DNA of 64,000 bases from Sinorhizobium meliloti 4H41 (GCF_000375585.1 NZ_AQWP01000002.1:186001-250000); one strand, 5' to 3'. Shown: positions 1 to 11,865, counted from the stretch's first letter. The notes: generated by a model from the sequence alone, not told the origin. Numbers and translations: made by a program.

Positions 1-2
1 CG

Positions 3-572
3 TTTGCAGGTCGGGGACCGTTTACATTCGTTGCAGCAGCCCTGACGCTTTCGAGCGCACTCATCGGTTCTCAGGCCGGTGCAGCAGAAGGTGTCTTCGA
101 TGAATTGCGGTTCGGCGCTACGACCTCGATCGGCAATGGCTCAAATCAGGAAGACGGGGTCTTCCCCTCCGCTACATTGTTCTTCGATCCGCTCGGCGCC
201 GGCAGCGCAAGCGGCCTTGTCGAGAAAATCCTGCGGCCGCGGATCCATGCCGGCGCGTCCGTCGCGACCTCGTCCAGCGGCGTAAACGAAATCTACGCCG
301 GCTTGAGTTGGAATGCCGACATCACCGAGCGCTTTTTCATCGAGCTCGGCGCCGGCGGCACGGTGCATGACGGCGATCTCAATGACGATGGATCGGACGG
401 ACCGAAACTCGGCTGCAGGCTGCTGTTTCGCGAATATGCAGCCGTGGGCTACCGTTTCGACGATCACTGGAATCTCTCGGCCACGGTCGAGCATGCGTCC
501 AATGCCAACCTCTGCGACGGCCCGAACGACGGGCTCACGCGCGCGGGGCTGATGCTCGGCTATCAGTTCTAG
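3..572 (+). CDS. Acyloxyacyl hydrolase / lipid A 3-O-deacylase (PagL-like), 5' end outside window
   Basis: The frame is open from the window edge, so the start codon lies upstream and the gene is partial. The first residues form a hydrophobic signal-peptide core ending in a small-residue cleavage region (G-A-A-E), followed by alternating beta-strand segments and a C-terminal aromatic residue (GYQF), as expected for an outer-membrane beta-barrel. Near the C-terminus the motif EHASNA carries the His-x-Ser pair that forms the catalytic site in PagL, which removes the 3-O-acyl chain of lipid A. The family assignment rests on this motif and the barrel architecture. Substrate and activity are inferred. 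About 180 nt of spacer separate it from purL. Confidence 0.72.
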   Translation, partial: FAGRGPFTFVAAALTLSSALIGSQAGAAEGVFDELRFGATTSIGNGSNQEDGVFPSATLFFDPLGAGSASGLVEKILRPRIHAGASVATSSSGVNEIYAGLSWNADITERFFIELGAGGTVHDGDLNDDGSDGPKLGCRLLFREYAAVGYRFDDHWNLSATVEHASNANLCDGPNDGLTRAGLMLGYQF

Positions 573-754
573 AGTCCCGGTCCGACGGACTGAAATCCGG
601 GCTGCCGCCCTGTTGATCGACCGTATTTTTCTGTCGCGCCGCGCCGCAGCATAGGCTAAAGAAGCCGCAAAGCGCCCCTGTTACGTTGCGGTACGCACGC
701 GCCTTCCCTTCGAAGCGAGGGTTGCGCGCCGCCCGAAGGATTTGACGGTCGACG

Positions 755-2986
<2,232 letters not shown>

Positions 2987-3109
2987 CCCGCCGGCCGGCA
3001 GACGGCCGAAACAGCATTTGCCTTCGGCCCCTGAATCGTGTTCCCTTTAGTTCATAGCGGGCGGCGGCAATGCGGCCGCGTCGCAAAATTACAAGGGAGT
3101 TGGCGTATC

Positions 3110-3343
3110 ATGCCCATGGCACCAGGCGATATCGAAGACATGATCAAGGCCGGGATTCCCGGCGCAAAGGTCACGATTCGTGATCTGGCCGGTGACGGCG
3201 ACCACTATGCCGCCGAAGTCGTGGCCGAAGCGTTTCGTGGCAAGACGCGCGTGCAGCAGCACCAGATGGTCTACAACGCCTTGAAGGGCAACATGGGCGG
3301 CATTCTGCATGCGCTCGCCCTTCAAACCAGCGCGCCGGAGTAA
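3110..3343 (+). CDS. bolA: BolA family protein
   Basis: A 77-residue BolA/YrbA-type protein. It has the class II BolA fold signature, with an F-x-GKTRVQQHQMVY segment that includes the conserved His used to coordinate a shared [2Fe-2S] cluster with CGFS glutaredoxins. The start is taken as the ATG at 3110 because AAGGGAG lies just upstream and the encoded N-terminus aligns with the family; an in-frame extension to 3038 is unlikely. The gene lies between purL and grxD, and a BolA next to its known glutaredoxin partner supports a role in Fe-S trafficking or iron sensing. In rhizobia this type of BolA has been linked to iron control, but nothing in this sequence proves that. Confidence 0.92.
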   Translation: MPMAPGDIEDMIKAGIPGAKVTIRDLAGDGDHYAAEVVAEAFRGKTRVQQHQMVYNALKGNMGGILHALALQTSAPE

Positions 3344-3350
3344 GACGGAA

Positions 3351-3593
3351 ATGGCCGACCTGATCAAGGAGCTCGTAAGCGGGGTCGTTGACAGCGCGTT
3401 GAAAGAGATCCTCAAGAAAACCAGAGCGGCCGGAACCGCGGCCAAGCGGGCGAAACGGCGAAGCAGGAAAGCCAAGTCTGGCGGCATACTGGCTGACATC
3501 GTCGAGGCGGCCTTGCGTAAACCGGCAAAAAAGCAGGTGAGCTGTCGCCGGACCGCGGCTTCCCGGAGCAAACTGCGCCGCCGCTCGGCCTAG
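3351..3593 (+). CDS. Small basic hypothetical protein
   Basis: An 80-residue ORF starting 7 nt after the bolA stop, apparently translationally linked to it. The N-terminus (MADLIKELVSGVVDSALKEILKK) is a likely amphipathic helix. The rest is very rich in Arg and Lys, with an alternating basic tract around residues 24-43 and a basic C-terminus, suggesting nucleic-acid or membrane-surface binding, but I recognise no family. No signal peptide or Cys-rich site is evident; one Cys occurs near the C-terminus. The tight spacing to bolA and the acceptable ATG support it being real, though it could be a spurious ORF in a high-GC frame. Confidence 0.5.
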   Translation: MADLIKELVSGVVDSALKEILKKTRAAGTAAKRAKRRSRKAKSGGILADIVEAALRKPAKKQVSCRRTAASRSKLRRRSA

Positions 3594-3759
3594 ATCCCGA
3601 TGGCCTAGCCCTCGTTCCCCCGCTGATAGTGGTGCGGAAGCCGAACTTTGAGGGACCATCAATAATTTTGCGATTGGGTGGTGAAAACCACGTCCATGCG
3701 TGCTATCTAGACCCCAATCGACATCCGGTCCTTGAAACCGGCGCAGGAAGGAAGACAAG

Positions 3760-4095
3760 ATGAGCGGAATCAACGATTTCATCGATAACGAGGTCAAGAG
3801 CAACGACGTCGTTCTTTTCATGAAGGGAACGCCGCAGTTTCCGCAGTGCGGTTTCTCCGGCCAGGTGGTGCAGATCCTGGATTACGTCGGCGTCGACTAT
3901 AAGGGCATCAACGTGCTCGCCGATGCCGATCTGCGTCAGGGCATCAAGGATTATTCCAATTGGCCGACCATTCCGCAGCTTTACGTAAAGGGCGAGTTCG
4001 TCGGCGGTTGCGACATCGTGCGGGAGATGTTCCAGGCGGGCGAGTTGCAGACGCTTCTTCAGGGACAGGGTATTTCCGTCAAGGGCGCCGCCTGA
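3760..4095 (+). CDS. grxD: Grx4-type monothiol glutaredoxin
   Basis: A 111-residue monothiol glutaredoxin with the CGFS active site at Cys30, preceded by KGTPQFPQ, and the downstream [17 protein letters not shown] segment that forms the glutathione-binding face. CGFS glutaredoxins carry a glutathione-ligated [2Fe-2S] cluster and deliver it to acceptors or to BolA, whose gene is about 420 nt upstream. The ATG at 3760 has GGAAGGAAG in the right place. A strong intrinsic terminator follows the stop. The function assignment is firm at family level. Confidence 0.96.
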   Translation: MSGINDFIDNEVKSNDVVLFMKGTPQFPQCGFSGQVVQILDYVGVDYKGINVLADADLRQGIKDYSNWPTIPQLYVKGEFVGGCDIVREMFQAGELQTLLQGQGISVKGAA

Positions 4096-4446
4096 CACCC
4101 TCTGAACCGCATCTTTGCGATGATCGGAAAAGGCGGGTAACCGCCTTTTTTGATTCCGAAGCAATATGCCGCGCGCCTAATGTTCGATACGCTTCATGAG
4201 CGGGCGGCGAAATTCACGCCGATCATGGGCGTCATGGACGACCGGGCGCGCGGTCTCGTATGCAGCCCTGCCCAGGGGTGCGGCCTCCTTCGATTTGCGC
4301 CGGCGAGTACTGCGTCCTTTTCGATCCGACACAACAAAAGACTGAATTTATTCAGCAGATCCTAATCATTGCGAAACATGCCACGCACTGGCTCGGCGTG
4401 GCAAAGAACCGGCTGCGGGAAAGCGGCAGCCGGCAGGATGTATGAA
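4096..4446. other. Intergenic region grxD to first MFS gene
   Basis: Beyond the terminator at 4128-4151, the remaining roughly 300 nt contain no ORF I trust. The stretch around 4325-4375 is AT-richer than its surroundings and is the likely promoter zone for the downstream pump gene. I could not identify a specific promoter or operator. Confidence 0.5.
4128..4151 (+). terminator. Rho-independent terminator of grxD
   Basis: Stem AGGCGG / CCGCCT with loop GTAA, followed by six T residues and preceded by four A residues. It lies 33 nt after the grxD stop and closes the purL-bolA-grxD run. Confidence 0.9.
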
Positions 4447-5685
4447 ATGACAAGGCCCATAGACCAAGCCGCCACCCTCTCCGGGCTGACGAAAGTCCAG
4501 TTCATTGCATTGATGGCCATGCTGATGTCCATCAATGCGATCTCGATCGACATCATGTTGCCCGGGCTGCAGGAAATCGGCGCGAGCCTCGGCGTGGCAG
4601 ATGAGAACCATCGGCAATACGTCATAACCGCCTACCTGCTCGGCATGGGGTTCGCGCAACTGTTCTTCGGCCCCCTGTCCGACCGCTTCGGGCGAAAGGC
4701 ACCCTTGTTGGGCGGGCTGGCCCTTTACGGCGTCAGCGCCCTCGCGATCGTGTTCGTACCGACCTTCACGACACTCCTGTTCCTTCGGCTCGTCCAGGGC
4801 ATAGGCGCGGCGGCAACCCGCGTCATCACCGTTTCCATCGTGCGCGACGTCTATGGCGGGCGGCAGATGGCCGAGATCATGTCGCTGGTAATGATGGTGT
4901 TCATGATCGTCCCGGTCATCGCACCGAGCATCGGACAATTGATCATGCTCTTTTCCGAATGGCACATGATCTTCGTCGTGATCGCAATGTTCGCGGTTGC
5001 CGTAGCGCTTCCGGTCGCCTTGCGCCTTCGTGAGACTTTGGCCCCCACCAACCGGCGCCCCTTCACGGCCTCGTCCATACTTGCGGGCTTCCGCATCGTG
5101 CTGACGAACCGGCTGGCGCTGTTCTATACGCTCGCGACGTCGGCCCTTCTCGGCGGTCTCTTCGGTTTCATCAACTCGGCGCAACAGATTCTCGTCGGCG
5201 TCTATGGCCTGGGCGTCTGGTTTCCGGCAGTATTCGCCGCTTTCGCCGGCATGATGGCGGTCGCCTCCTTTACCAATTCGCGACTTGTCCGGACGTTCGG
5301 CATGCGGGCATTGTCGCATGCCGCGCTTCTCGGCTTCACTCTGGCAAGTTTCATCTGGATGTCGGCTTCATTGATCGGGCCGCTGCCTTTGCCGGTCTTC
5401 ATGCTCCTTCATGCAGCCACCATGTTCCAGTTCGGGCTGATCGCCGCCAACTTCAACGCCATGGCGATGGAGCCGCTCGGCCACGTGGCCGGCACCGCCT
5501 CATCCGTTCTCGGCTTCACGCAGACGATCGGCGGCGGAATCATCGGCGCGTTCATCGGCCAGGCATTCGATAACAGCGTCACGCCCCTTGCGGTCGGCTT
5601 CTTCACGGTCGCACTCGTCGCGCTTGTCTGCGTGCTGATCGCAGAGGGCGGCAAGCTCTTCAAACCGCACAATCCGGCAGGCTAG
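4447..5685 (+). CDS. MFS multidrug transporter, Bcr/CflA family
   Basis: A 412-residue integral membrane protein with about 12 predicted hydrophobic segments. It has the Bcr/CflA-type N-terminus (FIALMAMLMSINAISIDIMLPGL) and the MFS loop 2-3 motif as GPLSDRFGRK, plus a second-helix region ending GIGAAATRV, typical of drug:proton antiporters. It would export small drugs or toxins across the inner membrane using the proton gradient. The ATG at 4447 is preferred because AGGA lies about 8 nt upstream; an in-frame ATG at 4438 is the alternative. It is followed by a close paralogue, so this is a tandem duplication. The substrate is unknown. Confidence 0.85.
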   Translation: MTRPIDQAATLSGLTKVQFIALMAMLMSINAISIDIMLPGLQEIGASLGVADENHRQYVITAYLLGMGFAQLFFGPLSDRFGRKAPLLGGLALYGVSALAIVFVPTFTTLLFLRLVQGIGAAATRVITVSIVRDVYGGRQMAEIMSLVMMVFMIVPVIAPSIGQLIMLFSEWHMIFVVIAMFAVAVALPVALRLRETLAPTNRRPFTASSILAGFRIVLTNRLALFYTLATSALLGGLFGFINSAQQILVGVYGLGVWFPAVFAAFAGMMAVASFTNSRLVRTFGMRALSHAALLGFTLASFIWMSASLIGPLPLPVFMLLHAATMFQFGLIAANFNAMAMEPLGHVAGTASSVLGFTQTIGGGIIGAFIGQAFDNSVTPLAVGFFTVALVALVCVLIAEGGKLFKPHNPAG

Positions 5686-5742
5686 CCGGATCGGCTCCAG
5701 TATACCGATTTTTCCTCCCAATCCATTTTGGATGTTTTGAAC

Positions 5743-7059
5743 ATGACTTCGGTTTCCCAACAATCTTCGCTTGGTGAACAATCATCGGGCCATGCCGATC
5801 AGGCTTCGGGCGCCGCGCGCCTCGGAATGGGCCTTGTCGAATTCATCGTCACCATTGCGGTCATGACCGCGAGCATTGCGCTCGCGATCGACAGCATGCT
5901 GCCGGCTCTGCCAAGCATCGGCCAGACGCTCAACGTTGCCAACGCCAACGATACGCAACTCGTGATCGGCGTCTTCTTCCTCGGCTTCGGCCTCTCCCAG
6001 ATATTCTTCGGGAGCCTCTCGGATGCCTTCGGGCGCCGGTCAGTTCTCCTTTGCGGCCTTGCGCTCTTCAGCCTGTCGATGTTCGCCGCCTCCTGGGTCG
6101 AAAGCATAGAGACGCTGCTCCTTCTCCGCTTCATCCAGGGGATCGGCGGTGCCGCCGTCCGCATCACGACCATGGCGATCGTCCGCGACTGTTTCGGCGG
6201 CCGCGACATGGCGCGCGTCATGTCCTATGTCATGATCGTCTTCATGATCGTCCCGATCGTCGCTCCGACACTTGGCCAAGTGGTGATCGCCTATGCCGAC
6301 TGGCACTGGATCTTCATCCTGATCGGCGTCGTCGGCACCGCCCTGTTCGTCTGGGCGTTGACCCGGATGAAGGAGTCTCTGCCGAAGGAGGAACGTCTGC
6401 CGCTTTCGGTGGGAGCGGTCCTTTCCGGCTTCCGCACGGTGCTCACGAACCGCATCACCTGCGGCTACATGATCGGAATGACCCTGTTTACCGCCGTCAT
6501 TTGCGCCTATGTCGTCAGCGTTCAGCAGGTCTTCGGCGAGGTCTACAACCTCAGTGACTGGATGCCTATCGCCTTTGCGGGCACCGCGGGCGGGATAGCG
6601 GTCGCGAACTTCGCCAACGGGTATTTCGTGCGCAGTTTCGGCATGCGCCGCATCTCGCATGCCGCTATGATCCTCTTCACCCTCTTTGCTGCGACCGGTT
6701 ACGTCCTGTCGCTCGCGGGCACTCCGGCCTTCGCCATCAGCTATCTCCTGTTTTCGTTATTGCTGATGTTCTTCGCCGTCATCGCCACCAACTTCACCGC
6801 CATCAGCCTCGAGCCAATGGGACATCTGGCGGGCACGGCAACCGCCGTCACCGGTTTCGTCTCCACCACCGGCGGTGCGCTGATCGGCGGTGCCGTCGGC
6901 CAGCTCTTCAACGGGACGCTACAGCCGCTGTTCGGCGGTTACGCCCTGTTCGGCGTGCTGACCATCCTCGCAACGCTCTGGGCGGAAAATGGAAAGCTGT
7001 TCACCCATCCGGGCGACAGCGATGGGACGCACGAACACGGCGGCGGCGGACACCTTTAG
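5743..7059 (+). CDS. MFS multidrug transporter, Bcr/CflA family (tandem paralogue)
   Basis: A 438-residue, 12-helix MFS protein strongly resembling the preceding gene, for example GFGLSQIFFGSLSDAFGRR and the shared block on FGGRDMARVMS / FMIVPIVAP. It differs by a longer cytoplasmic N-terminus (MTSVSQQSSLGEQ and onward) and a His/Gly-rich C-terminal tail (HEHGGGGHL), which might bind metal or simply be a flexible tail. The ATG at 5743 was chosen; an in-frame TTG at 5728 is possible. The gap to the previous gene is 57 nt, so co-transcription is likely, and a perfect hairpin terminator follows. The substrate is not predictable from sequence. Confidence 0.85.
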   Translation: MTSVSQQSSLGEQSSGHADQASGAARLGMGLVEFIVTIAVMTASIALAIDSMLPALPSIGQTLNVANANDTQLVIGVFFLGFGLSQIFFGSLSDAFGRRSVLLCGLALFSLSMFAASWVESIETLLLLRFIQGIGGAAVRITTMAIVRDCFGGRDMARVMSYVMIVFMIVPIVAPTLGQVVIAYADWHWIFILIGVVGTALFVWALTRMKESLPKEERLPLSVGAVLSGFRTVLTNRITCGYMIGMTLFTAVICAYVVSVQQVFGEVYNLSDWMPIAFAGTAGGIAVANFANGYFVRSFGMRRISHAAMILFTLFAATGYVLSLAGTPAFAISYLLFSLLLMFFAVIATNFTAISLEPMGHLAGTATAVTGFVSTTGGALIGGAVGQLFNGTLQPLFGGYALFGVLTILATLWAENGKLFTHPGDSDGTHEHGGGGHL

Positions 7060-7076
7060 AGCCCCCGATTGATGGC

Positions 7077-7111
7077 AAGCAGTGCCCACCCAGGAGGGCA
7101 CTGCTTTTGTT
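7077..7111 (+). terminator. Rho-independent terminator of MFS pair
   Basis: A perfect 11-bp stem AAGCAGTGCCC / GGGCACTGCTT with an 8-nt loop and a following T-rich tract. It lies 18 nt after the second MFS stop. Confidence 0.88.
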
Positions 7112-7160
7112 GTCTGCTTCGCGAGCGATTGACATTGGCTTTGCCCCACAAGAGTGGCCC

Positions 7161-7856
7161 TCACGCTTTCACCGCCGAAAAGAAGAGAAATCGCGGCTTG
7201 GTCGCCAGGGTCTGATATGCCTCTGGGAAGCGTGAGTGGGCACCAGGATCGGGCTGAGGTTCGTTCAGCGACTCGAGTTGGAACCCCGCTGCCCTCAATG
7301 CATCAACCATGGCGTGAAGTGGACGATGCCAGAAGCGCATTGTGATGGCCTTCCCGCCACGCTGCCACGTTTCGCTGAAGCTATAGGTCTCGAAATAGTT
7401 CTCGCGACCCGCCAACTCGTGATCCATAAAAGGGTGGTGCGTGGAGAAAACCAGGCGGCCGCCTTGGGGCAGCAGACGGGCGAATTCCGAAAGGGGATGT
7501 GCCCAGTCTGGCAGATAGTGCATGACAAGGGAGGCAAGGATCAAATCGAAGCAACCATCGTCGAAGGGCAGCGGTTCGTTCAGATCCGCCACCAACAATC
7601 GCGCCCGGCCGTCAAGGCGGCGTTGTGCGATCTCGAGCAGTCCGGCACTTGAGTCGATACCGGTTAGGATTGCCCCTCGGTCGAGGAGCGCCGCAGCATG
7701 GGCTCCGCCGCCGCACCCTGCGTCAAGCACCCGAAGCCCGGTGACATCTCCAACCATCGAAAGAATGGCTGGCCGCTCGTAATAGGCATTCCAGGCATTG
7801 TTCTCGTTGTCAGCGTCATAGGCCGCTGCAAACGCATCATAATCATTCTCAGACAA
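7161..7856 (-). CDS. Class I SAM-dependent methyltransferase
   Basis: A 231-residue Rossmann-fold methyltransferase. The SAM-binding motif I is VLDAGCGGGAHA near residue 43, motif II acidic region follows (GIDSSAGLLEIA), and motif IV appears as FDLILASLVMHYL, which is typical of UbiE/COQ5-like small-molecule methyltransferases. The start is a TTG at 7856 with GGAG 6 nt upstream. It stands alone and convergent to the MFS pair. The substrate is unknown; a metabolite methylase is more likely than an RNA one given the fold variant. Confidence 0.82.
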   Translation of the reverse strand: MSENDYDAFAAAYDADNENNAWNAYYERPAILSMVGDVTGLRVLDAGCGGGAHAAALLDRGAILTGIDSSAGLLEIAQRRLDGRARLLVADLNEPLPFDDGCFDLILASLVMHYLPDWAHPLSEFARLLPQGGRLVFSTHHPFMDHELAGRENYFETYSFSETWQRGGKAITMRFWHRPLHAMVDALRAAGFQLESLNEPQPDPGAHSRFPEAYQTLATKPRFLFFSAVKA

Positions 7857-8156
7857 TGTTTACTCCGGCGCCAAAGACCTCGTCCGAAGACGATCACTTA
7901 TCGGCTTCTGATATCATTGATACGCCAATCAAGGCCATGCGTTCGGCTTTGATCAAATTGAGTCTCAAAATTCGCTGGCAGAGCTTCTAGCATTCTTCCG
8001 CGCCTTTCGACGTATCCAACCTTCCTGTTCAGGGTGATCCGCCAGAGCTTGTACACGGTGTCGAATACCGTGTAGCGGTTTTCCGTGCATCGGGTCTAAC
8101 GACAGAGGCCGCCCGGAAAACCGGGCGGCCTCTGTCATTCGAAAGGGCTTTTCAGA
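7857..8156. other. Intergenic region with one large hairpin
   Basis: About 300 nt between the start of the methyltransferase gene and the 3' end of the phosphatase-family gene. Apart from the perfect hairpin at 8101-8136 I see no ORF, RNA gene or recognisable operator. Confidence 0.4.
8101..8136 (-). terminator. Perfect 16-bp hairpin, probable terminator of the phosphatase/ttcA transcript
   Basis: GACAGAGGCCGCCCGG pairs exactly with its complement around an AAAA loop. It lies 21 nt downstream of the stop of the minus-strand gene at 8157. The T-tract is weak on both sides, so termination efficiency is uncertain; it could also stabilise the mRNA 3' end. Confidence 0.65.
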
Positions 8157-8981
8157 TCAGACGGTGAAGACCTCGCGCCGCAACTCCTCCCAGCTCTCCT
8201 TGTCGGTCGCCAGAAGCAGCCCGCCGTTCGTGTGCGCGGGCAGATAACGCGAACCGTCGAAACGGGCCGCATAGGCGCCGGCCTCTTCGGCGATCAGGGT
8301 GCCGGCAAGGTGGTCCCAGGGCATAAGCTTCTGATACATCAGGAAGTGCAGATGACCGCCGGCAAAGATTCGGTATTCATGCGCCGCGCAGCGATAGCTC
8401 GTGGCCATCCGGACCTTCGCCATATTGCCCATGACAATGCGGCGCTCGGCCTGCGCGTAAAACCCGGCCGATGCGACGCCCACCATGTTGTCGACGGTGA
8501 CCCCGGCTGTGACCGACAGTCTCTCCTGCGTCCCGTCGGGCCGGCACATCCACGCGCCGGAGCCTCGCTCGGCGATGACCCAGTCGTTGCCGAGCGGATC
8601 GTAGATGATCCCTGCGACGGTCTCTCCACCGGCGACGACGCTCGCCATCACGCCGAAGAGCGGCAGGCCGGCCGCGAAATTGAAGGTGCCGTCGATCGGA
8701 TCGACGACGATCGCGAGATCGGCACCGGCGAGCTTGTCGAGGAGCGCCGGATCGGCGGCGACGGATTCCTCGCCGATGAACACGGCCCCCGGCGCAATCG
8801 CGTCGATATTCGCCTTGATCAGCCTCTCGGCGGCCTCGTCGCCTTCCGTCACCAGGTCGATCGCTTCCGATTTCATCCGCACATCGCCGGAGCCAAGATT
8901 GCGAAAGCGCGGGAGGATTTCCTTTACCGCCGCTTCCTGCAGCAGGTTGGCAAGTGCGGCGATGTCGACGGAATGGCTCAT
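8157..8981 (-). CDS. Inositol monophosphatase family protein
   Basis: A 274-residue member of the Li-sensitive, Mg-dependent phosphatase family. The metal-binding motifs are GEES (after FI), [14 protein letters not shown] and the C-terminal [15 protein letters not shown], all present and in order. Substrates in this family range over inositol-1-phosphate, histidinol phosphate and PAP, and nothing here decides between them. The start ATG overlaps the ttcA stop by 4 nt (ATGA), so the two genes are translationally coupled on the minus strand. An in-frame upstream extension to 9605 is a shadow of ttcA and was discarded. Confidence 0.88.
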   Translation of the reverse strand: MSHSVDIAALANLLQEAAVKEILPRFRNLGSGDVRMKSEAIDLVTEGDEAAERLIKANIDAIAPGAVFIGEESVAADPALLDKLAGADLAIVVDPIDGTFNFAAGLPLFGVMASVVAGGETVAGIIYDPLGNDWVIAERGSGAWMCRPDGTQERLSVTAGVTVDNMVGVASAGFYAQAERRIVMGNMAKVRMATSYRCAAHEYRIFAGGHLHFLMYQKLMPWDHLAGTLIAEEAGAYAARFDGSRYLPAHTNGGLLLATDKESWEELRREVFTV

Positions 8982-9862
8982 TCTTTGGGCTCCGGAGAGA
9001 GGGATTGGAAGTCGAAAAGCTTGGGATCGAGCAGATGCGAGGCGTTCACGTGTCCGAGCGCGCGCAGCATCGTGTCCTTGCGGCCCGGCATGCGCCGCTC
9101 GATATCCGCAAGCATCGCCTTCATTGTGTTGCGCTCGAGCCCATCCTGCGAACCACAGAGGTCGCAGGGGATGATCGGGAACTCCATGGCCGCGGCGAAC
9201 TTCGCCAGATCGTCCTCCGCCGCATAGGCAAGCGGCCGCAGGACCATCAGATCGCCCTCGTCGTTGAGAAGCTTTGCCGGCATCGACGCCAGGCGCCCGC
9301 CATGGAAAAAGTTCATGAAGAAGGTCTCGAGGATGTCTTCCCGATGATGGCCAAGCACCAATGCGTCGCAGCCCTCCTCCCGGGCGATGCGATAAAGATT
9401 GCCGCGCCGAAGCCGTGAACAGAGCGAACAATAGGTCGCGCCCGCCGGCACCTTCTCTTTCACTATCGAATAGGTGTCGCGGTATTCGATGCGGTGCTCG
9501 ACGCCGATGGACCGGAGATAGTCGGGCAGGACATGCTTCGGAAAATTCGGCTGCCCCTGATCCAGATTGCAGGCGACGATTTCGACGGGAAGCAGACCCC
9601 GCCACTGCAGGTCCATCAGCAGCGCCAGCAGGCTGTAGCTGTCCTTTCCACCCGACACGCCGACAAGCCAGCGTCTGGAGCCCTTGAGCATGCCGAAATC
9701 GTCGAGCGCCTGGCGCACCTGCCTGAGCAGGCGCTTGCGCAGCTTGTTGAAGGAGACGGAGGACGGCATGCGCGAAAAAAGCGGATGGGCCGCACCTTCG
9801 AATGCGGCGTCATCGGCAATGACGCTGCCTGTCTCGTCGGGGGAGGATTGTGCGACTTCCAT
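8978..9862 (-). CDS. ttcA: tRNA 2-thiocytidine(32) synthetase TtcA
   Basis: A 294-residue PP-loop ATPase with SGGKDS at residues 70-75 and the CxxC pairs CSLC and CDLC that hold the [4Fe-4S] cluster required for sulfur transfer. TtcA thiolates C32 of several tRNAs, using an adenylated intermediate. The ATG at 9862 is favoured since the extension to 10033 runs into the glutaminase gene and reads as low-complexity sequence, although no strong ribosome binding site is visible. The [15 protein letters not shown] segment is characteristic of the family. It lies in an apparent operon with the downstream phosphatase gene. Confidence 0.92.
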   Translation of the reverse strand: MEVAQSSPDETGSVIADDAAFEGAAHPLFSRMPSSVSFNKLRKRLLRQVRQALDDFGMLKGSRRWLVGVSGGKDSYSLLALLMDLQWRGLLPVEIVACNLDQGQPNFPKHVLPDYLRSIGVEHRIEYRDTYSIVKEKVPAGATYCSLCSRLRRGNLYRIAREEGCDALVLGHHREDILETFFMNFFHGGRLASMPAKLLNDEGDLMVLRPLAYAAEDDLAKFAAAMEFPIIPCDLCGSQDGLERNTMKAMLADIERRMPGRKDTMLRALGHVNASHLLDPKLFDFQSLSPEPKE

Positions 9863-10011
9863 GGCGGCAATCTCGGATTGTGCAGAGCGCAGGTTGCGCT
9901 CTGTTTTCTGAAGCAGCACTTGCCCCGTCCGGCCGGGAAGATCAAGAAAAAACGGGCGTGTGGGCCCCCGGCGTCCTGTGAAGGGTACAGGGGCGGCGGC
10001 TTTCCGCGCGC

Positions 10012-10959
10012 TTACGGCCCGAACACCGACCAACCCGTACGCGCAGCCAGCATTTCGAGCGCCAGCGACCCCAGCAGCGAATTGCCGTATTCGTTGAGCC
10101 CCGGCGACCAGACGGCAATAGACGCCTTGCCCGGCGCCACCGCCATGATGCCGCCGCCGACGCCGCTCTTCCCCGGCAGACCGACCCGGTAGGCAAAATC
10201 CCCGGAGCCGTCATAATGGCCGCAGGTGAGCATAAGCGCATTGATGCGCCGCGCGCGCTGGCGCGACACGACCGAATGCCCGGTCAGCGGGTTGGTGCCG
10301 CCGGCGGCCAGAAACAGACCGGCTTTGGCGAGCTGGCTACAGGTCATCGCGAGCGCGCAATGATGGAAATAGACGCCGAGCACGTGCTCGACCGGATGAT
10401 CGAGCCGGCCGAAGGAGCGCATGAAATTCGCAAGCGCGATGTTGCGGTAACCGGTCGCGGTCTCCGAGCGTGCGACTTCATGATCGATCACGATGTCCTC
10501 GTCATCCGCGAGATAACGAACGAAGCGAACGATCTCCCCGATCAGCTCCTTCGGCGTGTGGCCGGCGAGAATGAGATCGCTTATCCTGATCGCGCCGGCA
10601 TTGATGAAGGGGTTGCGCGGCTTGCCGCCCTCATGCTCGAGCTGCACGATCGAATTGAAGGCCGAGCCCGAAGGCTCGCGCCCAACCCGGTTCCAGATGT
10701 TTTCGCCGTGTTTGCCCAGCGCCAGCGTGAGCGTGAACACCTTGGAGATGCTCTGAATGGAGAACGGCATCTCCGCATCGCCGGCGCGATAGACCTTGCC
10801 GCCCGTTGTGACGATCGCCATGCCGAAGTGGCGGGCATCGACGCGTGCTAGCTGCGGAATATAATCCGCAACCTTCCCTTCGCCGAGGCGCGGCGTCAGT
10901 TCCAGAAAGATGTCGTCGATGATCGCCTGGAGGTCTTCTTGCGGTTTCGGCTCACGCAT
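10012..10959 (-). CDS. glsA: Glutaminase
   Basis: A 315-residue serine-dependent glutaminase of the beta-lactamase-like fold, hydrolysing glutamine to glutamate and ammonia. The catalytic Ser-x-x-Lys is in [10 protein letters not shown], with [18 protein letters not shown] and the C-terminal [12 protein letters not shown] motif, all diagnostic. The length matches the family. The ATG at 10959 gives MREPKPQED. It lies upstream of ttcA on the same strand with about 150 nt between, and downstream of rpsD. Many bacteria carry such a glutaminase for nitrogen recycling or acid resistance; the role here is not shown. Confidence 0.95.
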   Translation of the reverse strand: MREPKPQEDLQAIIDDIFLELTPRLGEGKVADYIPQLARVDARHFGMAIVTTGGKVYRAGDAEMPFSIQSISKVFTLTLALGKHGENIWNRVGREPSGSAFNSIVQLEHEGGKPRNPFINAGAIRISDLILAGHTPKELIGEIVRFVRYLADDEDIVIDHEVARSETATGYRNIALANFMRSFGRLDHPVEHVLGVYFHHCALAMTCSQLAKAGLFLAAGGTNPLTGHSVVSRQRARRINALMLTCGHYDGSGDFAYRVGLPGKSGVGGGIMAVAPGKASIAVWSPGLNEYGNSLLGSLALEMLAARTGWSVFGP

Positions 10960-11050
10960 ACGGCACTTCTCACTTCGGAAGCGGTCTCGTTCAGGACACT
11001 CCGTCCTGCGCCCGCCTCCAGTCTATGGGATTCGTCCGGCAACTTCGTAC

Positions 11051-11080
11051 AAAAAAAACCGCCCGTCTCCGGGCGGCTTT
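11051..11080 (-). terminator. Rho-independent terminator of rpsD
   Basis: Read on the minus strand: stem CCGCCCG / CGGGCGG, loop GAGA, then eight T residues. It starts about 25 nt past the rpsD stop. Confidence 0.93.
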
Positions 11081-11103
11081 CCAATTCGTTCAGGCGGGCC
11101 TGA

Positions 11104-11721
11104 TTAACGCGAATAAAATTCGACGACCAGGTGCGGCTCCATGACGACCGGGTACGGCACGTCCGAGAGCGCGGGAACGCGAACGAAGGTCGCGACCATC
11201 TTGTTGTGATCGGCTTCGATGTAATCAGGAACGTCACGCTCGGCGAGCTGTACGGCTTCGAGCACCGTAACGAGCTGCTTGGATTTTTCTTTGACTTCGA
11301 TGACGTCGCCCGGCTTGCAGCGGTAGGAACCGATGTTGACGCGAACGCCGTTGACCTTGACGTGGCCATGGTTGACGAACTGGCGCGCGGCGAAAACGGT
11401 CGGAACGAACTTGGCGCGGTAAACGATCGCGTCGAGGCGCGATTCGAGCAGGCCGACCAGGTTCTCCGGGGTGTCGCCCTTGCGGCGCGATGCTTCGGCG
11501 AAGATCGCACGGAACTGCTTTTCACGGATATCGCCGTAGTAGCCCTTCAGCTTCTGCTTGGCGCGCAGCTGCACGCCGAAGTCGGAAAGCTTGGACTTGC
11601 GGCGCTGGCCGTGCTGGCCCGGGCCATATTCGCGACGGTTCACCGGGGACTTCGGACGGCCCCAGATATTTTCGCCCATACGGCGGTCAATTTTGTACTT
11701 GGACGACTCGCGCTTGCTCAT
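11104..11721 (-). CDS. rpsD: 30S ribosomal protein S4
   Basis: A 205-residue S4, the primary 16S rRNA binder of the 30S body and an early assembly protein. The N-terminal region ([20 protein letters not shown]) and the S4 RNA-binding domain ([31 protein letters not shown]) are clear. The ATG at 11721 follows AAAGGAAA; an upstream in-frame Met at 11760 is not supported. As in other Rhizobiales it is a stand-alone gene rather than part of the alpha operon, and it ends at a strong terminator. S4 often represses its own translation, but no such element is discernible here. Confidence 0.98.
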   Translation of the reverse strand: MSKRESSKYKIDRRMGENIWGRPKSPVNRREYGPGQHGQRRKSKLSDFGVQLRAKQKLKGYYGDIREKQFRAIFAEASRRKGDTPENLVGLLESRLDAIVYRAKFVPTVFAARQFVNHGHVKVNGVRVNIGSYRCKPGDVIEVKEKSKQLVTVLEAVQLAERDVPDYIEADHNKMVATFVRVPALSDVPYPVVMEPHLVVEFYSR

Positions 11722-11865
11722 CGCATTTCCTTTCAAAGTGTTACACCGGTTTGCTGCCAAACCGGATCAAGGAAACACGCCCTCCTCTGAACCCATTTTT
11801 GGGGCTCTGACAGGCTTCTCACGATCACGCTGCCGGAGAAACCACGGGACATGTCAAATGAAACA

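Noticed and set aside
8982-9605. N-terminal extension of the inositol-phosphatase-family gene
   Set aside because: It lies entirely opposite the reading frame of ttcA on the same strand, and the family homology begins only at 8981.
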